Positions 43,624 through 49,614 of a DNA stretch of 49,614 nt are shown here, piece after piece (positions within the stretch are counted from its first letter, which is position 1; every line of letters begins with the position of its first letter). The position numbers were made by a program, and so were the translations under genes. The notes under the pieces were generated by a model. It had not been told where the DNA came from. It searched no databases and worked only from the letters and a program-made list of their open reading frames with translations. Source of the stretch: JBKECY01 sp047975025 (GTDB taxonomy: Bacteria; Bacillota; Clostridia; Lachnospirales; Lachnospiraceae); contig JBKECY010000039.1 of the NCBI GenBank assembly GCA_047975025.1, positions 1 to 49,614 of the forward strand, in the 5' to 3' direction.

Positions 43624-44490
43624 ATGACTTCTGCTATAGAACAAATGTTGAAAAATTATAATATTGAAAATTTATATGATAAGAAAAATGCTATGAAAGA
43701 AATAATGCAAGAAATTGTATTGTGTGGTTTATCTAGAGCAGGTTTTTTTAAGAAGGCAACCTTTTACGGGGGAACGGCATTAAGGATATTTTATGGCCTT
43801 GATAGATTTTCTGAGGATCTTGATTTTTCGTTAGAAGTAGCGGATAAAGAGTTTGATATAAAAAAATACTTTCCAGATTTAGAAAAAGAAGTAAGATCAT
43901 TTGGACTTAATGTTAAAATAACAGAGAAGGAAAAGACAAAAGAAAGTAATATCTCATCTGCATTTTTGAAGGGGAATACAAAAGAGCATTTGATGATATT
44001 CTATACAGATGAAAATGATTTGGGAAGTATACCAAAAAATGAAGCCATAAAGATAAAGTTTGAAGTAGATATAAATCCACCAGCCTTTGCAACATTTGAA
44101 CATAAGTATAGACTGCTTCCAGTACCATACGAAGTTAATATTTATGATATGCCATCATTATTTGCAGGTAAAATACATGCAGTCATATGTCGTGGATGGA
44201 AAAGGCGTATTAAAGGACGAGATTTATATGATTATATATTTTACCTGTCAAGAGGAACACCAGTAAATCTAAGACACTTAAAGGCACGTTTGGTAGATTC
44301 GGGCTATATATCAGATGATAAAGTATTCTCTATAAAAGAACTAAAAGAAACGTTGAGCAGTAGGTTTAAAAATATTGATTATACGCAAGCAAAACAAGAC
44401 GTTGAGCCATTTATACATGACACTAGTGTATTGAATATTTGGAATACGGATTTTTTCAAACAAATAACTGAGAATTTAACTGTAGTATGA
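43624..44490 (+). CDS. abiEii: Type IV toxin-antitoxin AbiEii family toxin (nucleotidyltransferase)
   Basis: 288 residues with the DNA polymerase-beta-like motif FYGGTALRIFYGLDRFSEDLDF (about 46-67), where the GGT and the Asp pair form the catalytic centre. KIHAVICRGWKRRIKGRDLYDYIFYLSRG in the second half is also typical. Such toxins modify tRNA or GTP and arrest growth, often giving phage resistance. The sequence appears intact. Confidence 0.9.
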   Translation: MTSAIEQMLKNYNIENLYDKKNAMKEIMQEIVLCGLSRAGFFKKATFYGGTALRIFYGLDRFSEDLDFSLEVADKEFDIKKYFPDLEKEVRSFGLNVKITEKEKTKESNISSAFLKGNTKEHLMIFYTDENDLGSIPKNEAIKIKFEVDINPPAFATFEHKYRLLPVPYEVNIYDMPSLFAGKIHAVICRGWKRRIKGRDLYDYIFYLSRGTPVNLRHLKARLVDSGYISDDKVFSIKELKETLSSRFKNIDYTQAKQDVEPFIHDTSVLNIWNTDFFKQITENLTVV

Positions 44491-44510
44491 TGATTTGAAT
44501 TGCTTTAAGT

Positions 44511-44717
44511 AGTGAACGTTCATTAAGAAAACACCGATTGTATTACTGGATGAAGTGATGGCCAACGTGGACATCAAAAATGAAGTGTTGATTCAATCTG
44601 ATTTATCAGAGCTCTTACAAGATGAGACGGTGATTATGATCGCTCATAGGGTTATCAACGATTAAAGATGCGGATCAGAGTTTAGTTTTAAAAGATGGTG
44701 GATATGTGAAAGGCTGA
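44511..44717 (+). pseudogene. 3' remnant of an ABC exporter ATP-binding domain
   Basis: The frame TPIVLLDEVMANVD (Walker B and D-loop) runs to TVIMIAHR (switch His). After HRV the reading shifts and continues STIKDADQSLVLKDGG to a stop. The part before Walker B is also shifted (SERSLRK, matching ARALLK of the signature helix). Only about 65 residues survive, so it cannot be functional. It shows that an exporter gene once stood here. Confidence 0.8.
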
Positions 44718-44757
44718 TTTTCACACTTCACTTTCCGAAAGTATAGGGGGTGACAAA

Positions 44758-44883
44758 ATGGCAGTACATCATGGCGGAAAAGTAGGCGCAGCTGGAAAAA
44801 CTTTAGCGAGTAAGTCATCAAGTAAAGGTGCTAAAAGTAAAGTTGGAAAGACACTAGCTAATCATAAGAATACAAAACATTAA
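44758..44883 (+). CDS. 41-residue basic peptide of unknown function
   Basis: MAVHHGGKVGAAGKTLAS to KTLANHKNTKH, with no acidic residue, ten Lys, four His and eleven Ser/Thr/Asn. The unit K-V-G plus G-K-T-L-A occurs twice. A strong GGGGGTG ribosome binding site is six bases upstream. It stands between the ABC fragment and restriction-system fragments. Basic charge suggests nucleic-acid or membrane binding; a small secreted peptide or DNA-binding protein are both possible, neither supported further. Confidence 0.6.
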   Translation: MAVHHGGKVGAAGKTLASKSSSKGAKSKVGKTLANHKNTKH

Positions 44884-44959
44884 CTGAAAGTGACTCGTAC
44901 TATAAAAAGGTCGAGCCACTTAAAAAATGCAAGTTTATCTGTTTGACATAAAATTATTG

Positions 44960-45169
44960 TCACTCATCTAGTTGTTCTTCGAACCACGCATCAAATGACT
45001 TTTTCGATTGTAGCGCAATGTTTCTGTCAGCAGGATACTGAAAAATTAGGTATTTCACGATCTGGATATCATTCGCTGAATGCCAAGAATCTGCAATCGC
45101 CAGTTGCAGAATTTCCACCAATAGAGGCAAATATTGAGGAGGGCAACGACGATGAGTAAACTTGAACAG
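44960..45169 (-). pseudogene. Unidentified coding-like fragment without start codon
   Basis: 70 codons open on the minus strand, ending with KKSFDAWFEEQLDE before the stop. The sequence (AIADSWHSANDIQIVKYLIF, QYPADRNIAL) reads like a real protein C-terminus, but no ATG and no ribosome binding site precede it. I do not recognise the family. It overlaps antisense to the HsdS-like frame. Confidence 0.35.
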
Positions 45170-45241
45170 TTAATCGCACAACACTGTGAGTGTCTTGTCG
45201 CTTGCAGGTATAATCAAACTATAAGGAAGCTACGATTATGA
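45152..45241 (+). pseudogene. Truncated start resembling a type I restriction specificity subunit (HsdS)
   Basis: MSKLEQLIAQHC, preceded by GGAGGG, matches the usual N-terminus of Firmicute HsdS (MSKLEELIxxxCPDGVEYK) and then loses similarity and stops after 29 residues. The frame upstream ends NIEEGNDDE and overlaps the ATG by a few bases, as an hsdM gene would. The short match makes this tentative. Confidence 0.35.
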
Positions 45242-45426
45242 AAGATAAAAGAGCCATTTATATATGGATAGCCAAGAGGGAAGCATTTTGCTACATAACC
45301 TTGCAAAATTAAAAAAATCGGCTCATACAGCAAGGTAGATATTCGGGCTGTGTTGATGAACTTATTTTAAGCTCGCAGCCGCCTGTATTAGGAGGTAAAA
45401 GTGTAGATTTCTTCTCGTGTCGCTGA

Positions 45427-45432
45427 TATAAT
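45427..45432 (+). promoter_or_regulatory. Extended -10 element before the DUF3788 gene
   Basis: TGATATAAT with TATAAT at 45427-45432, 40 bases before the start; the -35 is weak (TAGATT with a 17-base spacer). Confidence 0.4.
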
Positions 45433-45471
45433 TGATGTAAGAATATACCAGAACTTGAGGAGAATATTATT

Positions 45472-45969
45472 ATGGTACAACAATTATTGCGTGATGCTAC
45501 AATAAAACCGACGGCTGAAATCATTGCTGATGGTCTTGGGGTAACGAATGCGATTTACACAAAATTCATTGAGGAGTTGCGGAAATATAGCATTTCACTT
45601 ATGGATTGGCGGTACTACAATGATGGGAAAGCGTGGCTTTCTAAGGGTGAATATAAATGGACAACAGCACGAGGCACAAATAAAGTAAAACCGATATTTT
45701 GGTTGTCCATATGGGAAGAATCATTTAGAGTGTCATTTAACTTTTCTGAAAAGATAAGAGCAGAATTGATAGCGCTGCCAATTAGTGAAGCTACAAAGAA
45801 AATAATCTGCAATACAGAGCCAAACGGAAAGACAATAAAATTTCTACCTATCGTTTTTAATATTACTGAAGGAAATCAGCTTAATGATATATATGTATTG
45901 GTGGAGTTCCGAAAAAAACATATAGTACGCAACCTTGATAAGGTTGGGGTGCAGGCTCAATTCCTGTAA
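45472..45969 (+). CDS. DUF3788 family protein, 165 aa
   Basis: The pattern DWRYYNDGKAWLSKGEYKWTTARGTNK then KPIFWLSIWEESFRVSFNF and a C-terminal NDIYVLVEFRKK fits DUF3788, a small cytosolic family of unknown function. GAGGAG precedes the ATG. The last 15 residues (IVRNLDKVGVQAQFL) extend past the usual family end and may come from read-through into adjacent sequence. It is followed by a terminator. Confidence 0.75.
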   Translation: MVQQLLRDATIKPTAEIIADGLGVTNAIYTKFIEELRKYSISLMDWRYYNDGKAWLSKGEYKWTTARGTNKVKPIFWLSIWEESFRVSFNFSEKIRAELIALPISEATKKIICNTEPNGKTIKFLPIVFNITEGNQLNDIYVLVEFRKKHIVRNLDKVGVQAQFL

Positions 45970-45980
45970 TGAACAATTAC

Positions 45981-46021
45981 GCCGAAAAGCTTGATTTAAT
46001 CATGTTTTTTGGCTTTTCTTT
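45981..46021 (+). terminator. Terminator after the DUF3788 gene
   Basis: GCCGAAAA (45981-45988) pairs with TTTTTGGC (46006-46013, one G-T pair), an inner TGATT/AATCA stem lies between, and TTTTCTTT follows. Confidence 0.7.
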
Positions 46022-46322
46022 ATCCATTCTATTATGGAGATCGTAATCAACTGATATGCTTAACTGGTTCCATTGAGCCTGTATCAGTAGTTCTAGCAAA
46101 ATCAATCACTCATTCCTGTATCTGGGCTTCTGACTCTCTAGTCATTACTATTTCCAATTTATCAATATTGATTAAACTTTCTTTTTTGCATTTTGGACAA
46201 TAGAGTGAAAAATTTGTTGCTTCTGTATCTTCCCGTATCCGGATACGTATTTTATTATTACATATGGGGAATAAAATCCAATTATTTGTAATACTGTTAA
46301 TAGCATATGAGCAGATTTCTTA
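46022..46322. other. Intergenic DNA with an inverted repeat and a decayed KTR gene
   Basis: The KTR remnant occupies 46110-46292. To its left ACTGATA (46050-46056) and TATCAGT (46082-46088) form an inverted repeat that could be a terminator or an element end. Nothing else is recognised. Confidence 0.5.
46110..46292 (-). pseudogene. Decayed cysteine-rich KTR domain protein
   Basis: The minus-strand frame contains FPICNNKIRIRIREDTE and FSLYCPKCKKESLINI, the zinc-ribbon-like pattern of cysteine-rich KTR proteins often found on conjugative elements. No start codon precedes it (a stop lies nine codons upstream), and the first Cys of the first CPxC pair is Phe. Both suggest decay. Confidence 0.65.
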
Positions 46323-46817
46323 TTAGGGTATGAGCAGGTCATTCAACCAAACAGTATTGCTACCTTTACTTTCATAATAGTGGAGCATTTCAGGAATTTT
46401 CTTTTTATCCCAACTGGTAATACAATCCGATAAAACAGTAACTTTATAATTTGTTTTGCATAAGTTGAAACAAGTTGATTTAACACAAACAGCGGCATCC
46501 GCTCCCGCTATGTAGAACTCACAGATTTCATTTTCACTAATAAAATCTGTAAATTCTTCACTGGTTAATGCGTTACTTTTGGTTTTAGTAAAAACATTTT
46601 TTGATACGATTTTTAGGTCTGAAGTTAATTTAGCTCCCTGTGTATTGGGCTTGAAATTTCTCGTGCCGCTCGATAAATTTTCATGTCTTATATAGACAAC
46701 ATGAATATCATTGTTAACCGCCCAATCAATCGCTCGATTGATGTTATTGATAATATCCTTATAATTCTTTGTTATGTCATTTTGAATGTCAATAATGACC
46801 AAGGCTTTTTTCGGCAT
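46323..46817 (-). CDS. Isochorismatase-family cysteine hydrolase
   Basis: 164 residues. The catalytic triad of the family is visible: Asp10 in VIIDIQND, Lys in FTKTKSN (78 or 80) and Cys111 in AGADAAVCVKST. Members hydrolyse isochorismate, nicotinamide or related amides; the short form does not identify the substrate. It is divergent from the WYL regulator gene, which may control it. CAGGAGGAAAC precedes the ATG. Confidence 0.88.
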   Translation of the reverse strand: MPKKALVIIDIQNDITKNYKDIINNINRAIDWAVNNDIHVVYIRHENLSSGTRNFKPNTQGAKLTSDLKIVSKNVFTKTKSNALTSEEFTDFISENEICEFYIAGADAAVCVKSTCFNLCKTNYKVTVLSDCITSWDKKKIPEMLHYYESKGSNTVWLNDLLIP

Positions 46818-46873
46818 GATGTTTCCTCCTGGTAGGTAAATTGATTTGGTTTTTTTATTGTACTACATGATTA

Positions 46874-46902
46874 TTGACAACAGTATGGCAACAATATATA
46901 AT
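46874..46902 (+). promoter_or_regulatory. Consensus sigma-A promoter of the WYL regulator
   Basis: TTGACA (46874-46879), 17 bases, TATAAT (46897-46902): an exact consensus, 33 bases before the start. Confidence 0.85.
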
Positions 46903-46934
46903 GACAAAAATAAATTTTGAAAGGTGGCTGTCAG

Positions 46935-47867
46935 ATGAAAATAGACAGGCTGGTTAGCATAATTATGATACTCCTTGACAAAGAGCGCGTAGGCGCACAG
47001 GAGTTAGCAGAACTGTTTGAGGTTTCTCCCCGCACAATCTACCGTGACATAGACGCTATCAACATGGCGGGTATTCCTGTTCGCTCCACATCGGGCGTAA
47101 GCGGCGGCTTTGAAATCATGCAAGAATATAAGATTGACAATAAGGTTTTTTCGAATGCCGATTTGTCCGCTATCTTGATGGGACTTTCCAATTTTTCCAA
47201 TATGATACGGGGTGAAGAACTGGTAAATGCTCTTGCAAAAGTCAAGAGTTTTATCCCCGCCGACAGAGCGAAAGAAATTGAAATAAAAGCAAATCAAATA
47301 GTCATAGATTTAAGTCCGTGGATAGGTACCAGGAACATACAGTCATATTTAGAAATTGTTCAAACAGCTTTAAATGAAAGCAGACTGCTTTCATTTGAAT
47401 ATGCAGACCGCTACGGAAACGAAACCGAGCGCACAGCCGAGCCGTATCAGCTTATATTGAAAAGTAATCATTGGTATTTTCAAGGGTACTGCCATAAAAG
47501 AAGAGATTTTCGCTTATTCAGACTATCCCGCATATCAAACCTACTCATACAAGAGGGATCCTTTACACCACGAAATTATCAAAAACCGCAATTGGATTTT
47601 GCTGATATTTTGACAACAATGCAAACCGAAATCAAAATTCGCATTCATAAAGCTGTTGTGGACAGGGTACTTGATTATTGCGATTACAAACACTTTTCGC
47701 CGGATGATGACGAGCATTACTTTGTTCGTTTTCCTTTCATTGAAAACGATTATTATTACAACATTCTTATCAGTTTTGGGGATAAATGCGAGTGTTTAGA
47801 GCCGGACTATATCCGTACAGAAATGAAGCGTAGAATACATGATATAGCTGTCCTGTACGAAAGGTAG
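46935..47867 (+). CDS. HTH and WYL domain transcriptional regulator (YafY family)
   Basis: 310 residues. A helix-turn-helix (about 3-55, AQELAELFEVSPRTIYRDIDAINMAGIPV) is followed by a linker and a WYL domain (about 140-215, with YQLILKSNHWYFQGYCHKRRDFRLFRLSRI). WYL domains sense nucleotides or nucleic acid and often control nearby genes. I chose ATG 46935 with AAAGGTGG upstream. The gene is divergent from isochorismatase with a 117-base shared upstream region. Confidence 0.9.
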   Translation: MKIDRLVSIIMILLDKERVGAQELAELFEVSPRTIYRDIDAINMAGIPVRSTSGVSGGFEIMQEYKIDNKVFSNADLSAILMGLSNFSNMIRGEELVNALAKVKSFIPADRAKEIEIKANQIVIDLSPWIGTRNIQSYLEIVQTALNESRLLSFEYADRYGNETERTAEPYQLILKSNHWYFQGYCHKRRDFRLFRLSRISNLLIQEGSFTPRNYQKPQLDFADILTTMQTEIKIRIHKAVVDRVLDYCDYKHFSPDDDEHYFVRFPFIENDYYYNILISFGDKCECLEPDYIRTEMKRRIHDIAVLYER

Positions 47868-47869
47868 AA

Positions 47870-47977
47870 CTATATTTCTAAAACGTCCGCAAAGTCTGTC
47901 CGACCTTGCTCGGCGCCACGGCAAGCATGGTTATAGATTGCTATAAGCCTATTCTGCACATTTGTACTAGTGTCCAT
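47870..47977 (-). CDS. Small open frame of 35 codons, doubtful
   Basis: MDTSTNVQNRLIAIYNHACRGAEQGRTDF has an amphipathic helix pattern and is convergent with the WYL gene, two bases away. No good ribosome binding site precedes it. It may be a real small protein or the 3' end of a lost gene. Confidence 0.3.
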   Translation of the reverse strand: MDTSTNVQNRLIAIYNHACRGAEQGRTDFADVLEI

Positions 47978-47995
47978 TTTCTGGGTAGTGCCAAA

Positions 47996-48061
47996 CTAAA
48001 CACAAACCTCACTGCTTCGCACTTTTGCGAACAGTACACCAACCGTTCTGTTATTGCTCAT
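47996..48061 (-). CDS. 21-codon open frame with a good ribosome binding site, doubtful
   Basis: AAAGGAG lies nine bases before the ATG; the peptide is MSNNRTVGVLFAKVRSSEVCV. It lies after the aldehyde dehydrogenase terminator and so would need its own promoter, which I do not see. It may be a truncated gene start. Confidence 0.3.
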   Translation of the reverse strand: MSNNRTVGVLFAKVRSSEVCV

Positions 48062-48091
48062 ATAAAATTGCTCCTTTCTTAAAATGAACGC

Positions 48092-48120
48092 AAAAAAACG
48101 CCATAGGTTTTCCTATGGCG
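48092..48120 (-). terminator. Terminator of the aldehyde dehydrogenase gene
   Basis: CGCCATAGG and its complement (48099-48107, 48112-48120) around TTTT; the minus strand continues with TTTTTTTG. Confidence 0.9.
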
Positions 48121-48126
48121 CAGACG

Positions 48127-49512
48127 TTATTGTAAACCTTTGAAAACAATTGATTTTGTACGCATCATTTCCTGTAGTGTCTCCAAAAATCCCTCTGTAC
48201 CAATACCACTTTTTTTGTGTCCTCCGAAAGGCATATAAATAGTGCGATACATTCCGGTGCCATTGACAATAGCTCCTCCAGCATCGATTTGCTTTGCAAT
48301 TCCAAAAGCACGTTTTGTGTTTTCTCCAATTACTCCGCCAGATAGTCCATACGAGGACTGGTTGAGAATGTCTAACGCTTCTTTATCGGTGTTAAATCCA
48401 ATAATTGGAAATACCGGGCCGAATATTTCCATATCTTTCGCAATTGGCATATCAGCAGTTACATCAATCAGTACCGTCGGTTGATAAAAAGTTGAATTAT
48501 AACGAACTCCTCCACATAAACAGGTCGCACCTAAAGAAATTGTACTATTAACTTGCTGCTCGACTTCAATGGCAGCGTTTTCACTAATCAGACAGCCCAT
48601 GTCATTTTGGGGATTAAAAGGATCTCCGATTTTTAAAGAATGGATACGTCTGACAAGTTTATCAGAAAACTCCTGCAAAATTGTGTTTTGGACAATAAAA
48701 CGTTTTGGAGCGCAGCAGACTTGACCTGCGTTGTAGATTCGTCCGTTAATTGCTTCTTCGACGGCATAATCAATATTGGCATCATCAAGTATTATAACAC
48801 CATCGTTTCCTCCTAGTTCCATGAAAGTCCGGGTCATATTTTGGGCGCAATGCTTCATTATATCAATTCCTACTGCGGTGCTACCTGTTAGACTGATCCC
48901 ATTGACCTTGGGAGAATCTGCCAGAGCACGACCAACAATACTTCCGTTGCCAGTTATTACATTTAATGCTTCTGCAGGAATACCACTACGTATTAGTACC
49001 TCAGTCATATATATAGTGGAAAGGGGGGTGTCGGAGGCTGGTTTGATGACAACCGCGTTTCCGGCAGCCAATGCTGGTGCCGCTTTATGGCCATATAATT
49101 CAATAGGAAAATTAAAAGGTGTAATACATACAACGACACCTAATGGCTCATATTGAACCGTGATGAGATCTTCGGTATTGGGAAGAGTGTGCCCATATAT
49201 ATGTTTTGCCTTTTCAGCATACCCGTGGAATAGCTGAGCTGCCAAATCAACACAACCAAGTGATTGTTGATAAGGTTTTCCTGTTTCTTTTGATAAAAGA
49301 GTTGCAATTGCTTTTTGTTCGTCCATTAGTGCTTCAGCGGATTTAAATAAAATAGCAGCTCGATCTTCTGCTGTTTTACTTCCCCATATCTTGCTTCCTT
49401 TTTGCGCGATACTTAAAACATGGTCAACATCTTCAGGAGAAGCACTAGGAACAGTGTCAATAATTTGATTGGTGATGTGGAGTGCCCCCCGATCTTTGTA
49501 CCAGTCGCAATG
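48127..49512 (-). CDS. Aldehyde dehydrogenase family protein, 5' end disrupted
   Basis: 462 codons are open but the first ATG is 63 codons in (49326). Homology-like sequence (IDTVPSASPEDVDHVLSIAQ) precedes that ATG without any start codon, and a stop lies at 49515-49513. Catalytic Glu in FMELGGND and Cys in NAGQVCCAPKR, and the FGPVFPI motif, are intact, so the core looks functional. A full family member has about 480 residues, so only the first 15-25 are lost. The enzyme would oxidise an aldehyde with NAD(P)+; substrate unknown. Confidence 0.75.
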   Translation of the reverse strand, partial: HCDWYKDRGALHITNQIIDTVPSASPEDVDHVLSIAQKGSKIWGSKTAEDRAAILFKSAEALMDEQKAIATLLSKETGKPYQQSLGCVDLAAQLFHGYAEKAKHIYGHTLPNTEDLITVQYEPLGVVVCITPFNFPIELYGHKAAPALAAGNAVVIKPASDTPLSTIYMTEVLIRSGIPAEALNVITGNGSIVGRALADSPKVNGISLTGSTAVGIDIMKHCAQNMTRTFMELGGNDGVIILDDANIDYAVEEAINGRIYNAGQVCCAPKRFIVQNTILQEFSDKLVRRIHSLKIGDPFNPQNDMGCLISENAAIEVEQQVNSTISLGATCLCGGVRYNSTFYQPTVLIDVTADMPIAKDMEIFGPVFPIIGFNTDKEALDILNQSSYGLSGGVIGENTKRAFGIAKQIDAGGAIVNGTGMYRTIYMPFGGHKKSGIGTEGFLETLQEMMRTKSIVFKGLQ

Positions 49513-49614
49513 TTAGTAATGACCGGTATCCGGTAGGGTAAATCCTTATCAGCTTGACGACATCGTAACATTTCTTGGTGGATTGTTCAAGGGCGGCCGT
49601 AGGCCGTTCATCTC
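49513..49614. other. Unassigned right-edge sequence
   Basis: The minus strand has an open frame that passes the edge (AALEQSTKKCYDVVKLI) and ends inside the aldehyde dehydrogenase region. I cannot assign it. It includes a GC-rich palindrome (CGGCCGTAGGCCG) unlike the nearby base composition. Confidence 0.3.

Larger units (their letters stand above)
44884..45471. other. Region of overlapping gene fragments, none intact
   Basis: Left: an inverted repeat at 44888-44897/44912-44921 with one mismatch. Middle: a 69-codon open frame on the minus strand with protein-like composition (44960-45169), and on the plus strand a 29-codon frame that looks like a truncated HsdS start (45152-45241). Right: two short plus-strand frames (45238-45312 and 45313-45411). 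The stretch before 45472 has an extended -10 (TATAAT, 45427-45432) for the next gene. Confidence 0.5.

Noticed and set aside
46009..46203. 64-codon plus-strand frame
   Set aside because: The opposite strand carries the recognisable KTR remnant with CPKC; the plus frame is its shadow.
1..49614. CRISPR arrays or ribosomal RNA genes
   Set aside because: No regularly spaced direct repeats and no rRNA-like segments were seen.

Overview
The window looks like chromosomal DNA from a low-GC Firmicute of the class Clostridia, most likely family Lachnospiraceae. The evidence is the gene order around the replication origin, a DUF3881 protein next to serS, a fused CbiMN cobalt/nickel transporter component and Firmicute-style ribosome binding sites. 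The chromosome origin lies near 28.6-30.5 kb. Genes to its left run almost all on the minus strand and genes to its right on the plus strand, so both sides are transcribed away from oriC.

Left arm, in the direction of transcription: dnaA, dnaN, an S4-domain protein (yaaA), recF, a large TPR plus AAA+ protein of unknown role, rsmA, and then an AT-rich 450-base island with no gene. An S1-domain protein, a CBS/DHH pyrophosphatase-like protein, a flavin reductase, aroK and murA follow. Next come a cobalt/nickel ECF transporter (cbiMN-cbiQ-cbiO), a histidine kinase/response regulator pair, and a block matching the Bacillus yaaO-to-yabC region: Orn/Lys/Arg decarboxylase, a guanylate-kinase-like protein where tmk normally sits, holB, ricT, trmN6 and rsmI. 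An AI-2E family permease closes that block. The far left holds plsC, divergent from ispE-gntR-murI-DUF1934, then a small membrane protein and the 5' part of a membrane-anchored protein that runs off the edge.

Right arm: rpmH, rnpA, yidD, yidC, jag, mnmE, mnmG, rsmG, two parS sites, parA, parB, a DUF4446 protein, serS, a DUF3881 protein and tRNA-Arg(CCU). This is the classic translation and segregation cluster.

From the tRNA-Arg terminator at about 42.65 kb to the right edge the sequence changes to accessory DNA. It has a type IV toxin-antitoxin pair (AbiEi/AbiEii), a frameshifted ABC exporter fragment, a 41-residue basic peptide gene, fragments resembling a type I restriction specificity gene, a DUF3788 gene, a decayed cysteine-rich KTR protein, an isochorismatase divergent from a WYL regulator, and an aldehyde dehydrogenase with a disrupted 5' end. 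It reads as a graveyard of mobile elements downstream of a tRNA gene.

The best candidates for undescribed biology are the TPR/AAA+ protein with a degenerate Walker B motif, a strong terminator-like hairpin directly before the mnmE ribosome binding site, the two parS sites embedded in long palindromes, and the terminator-flanked island between rsmA and the S1 gene.
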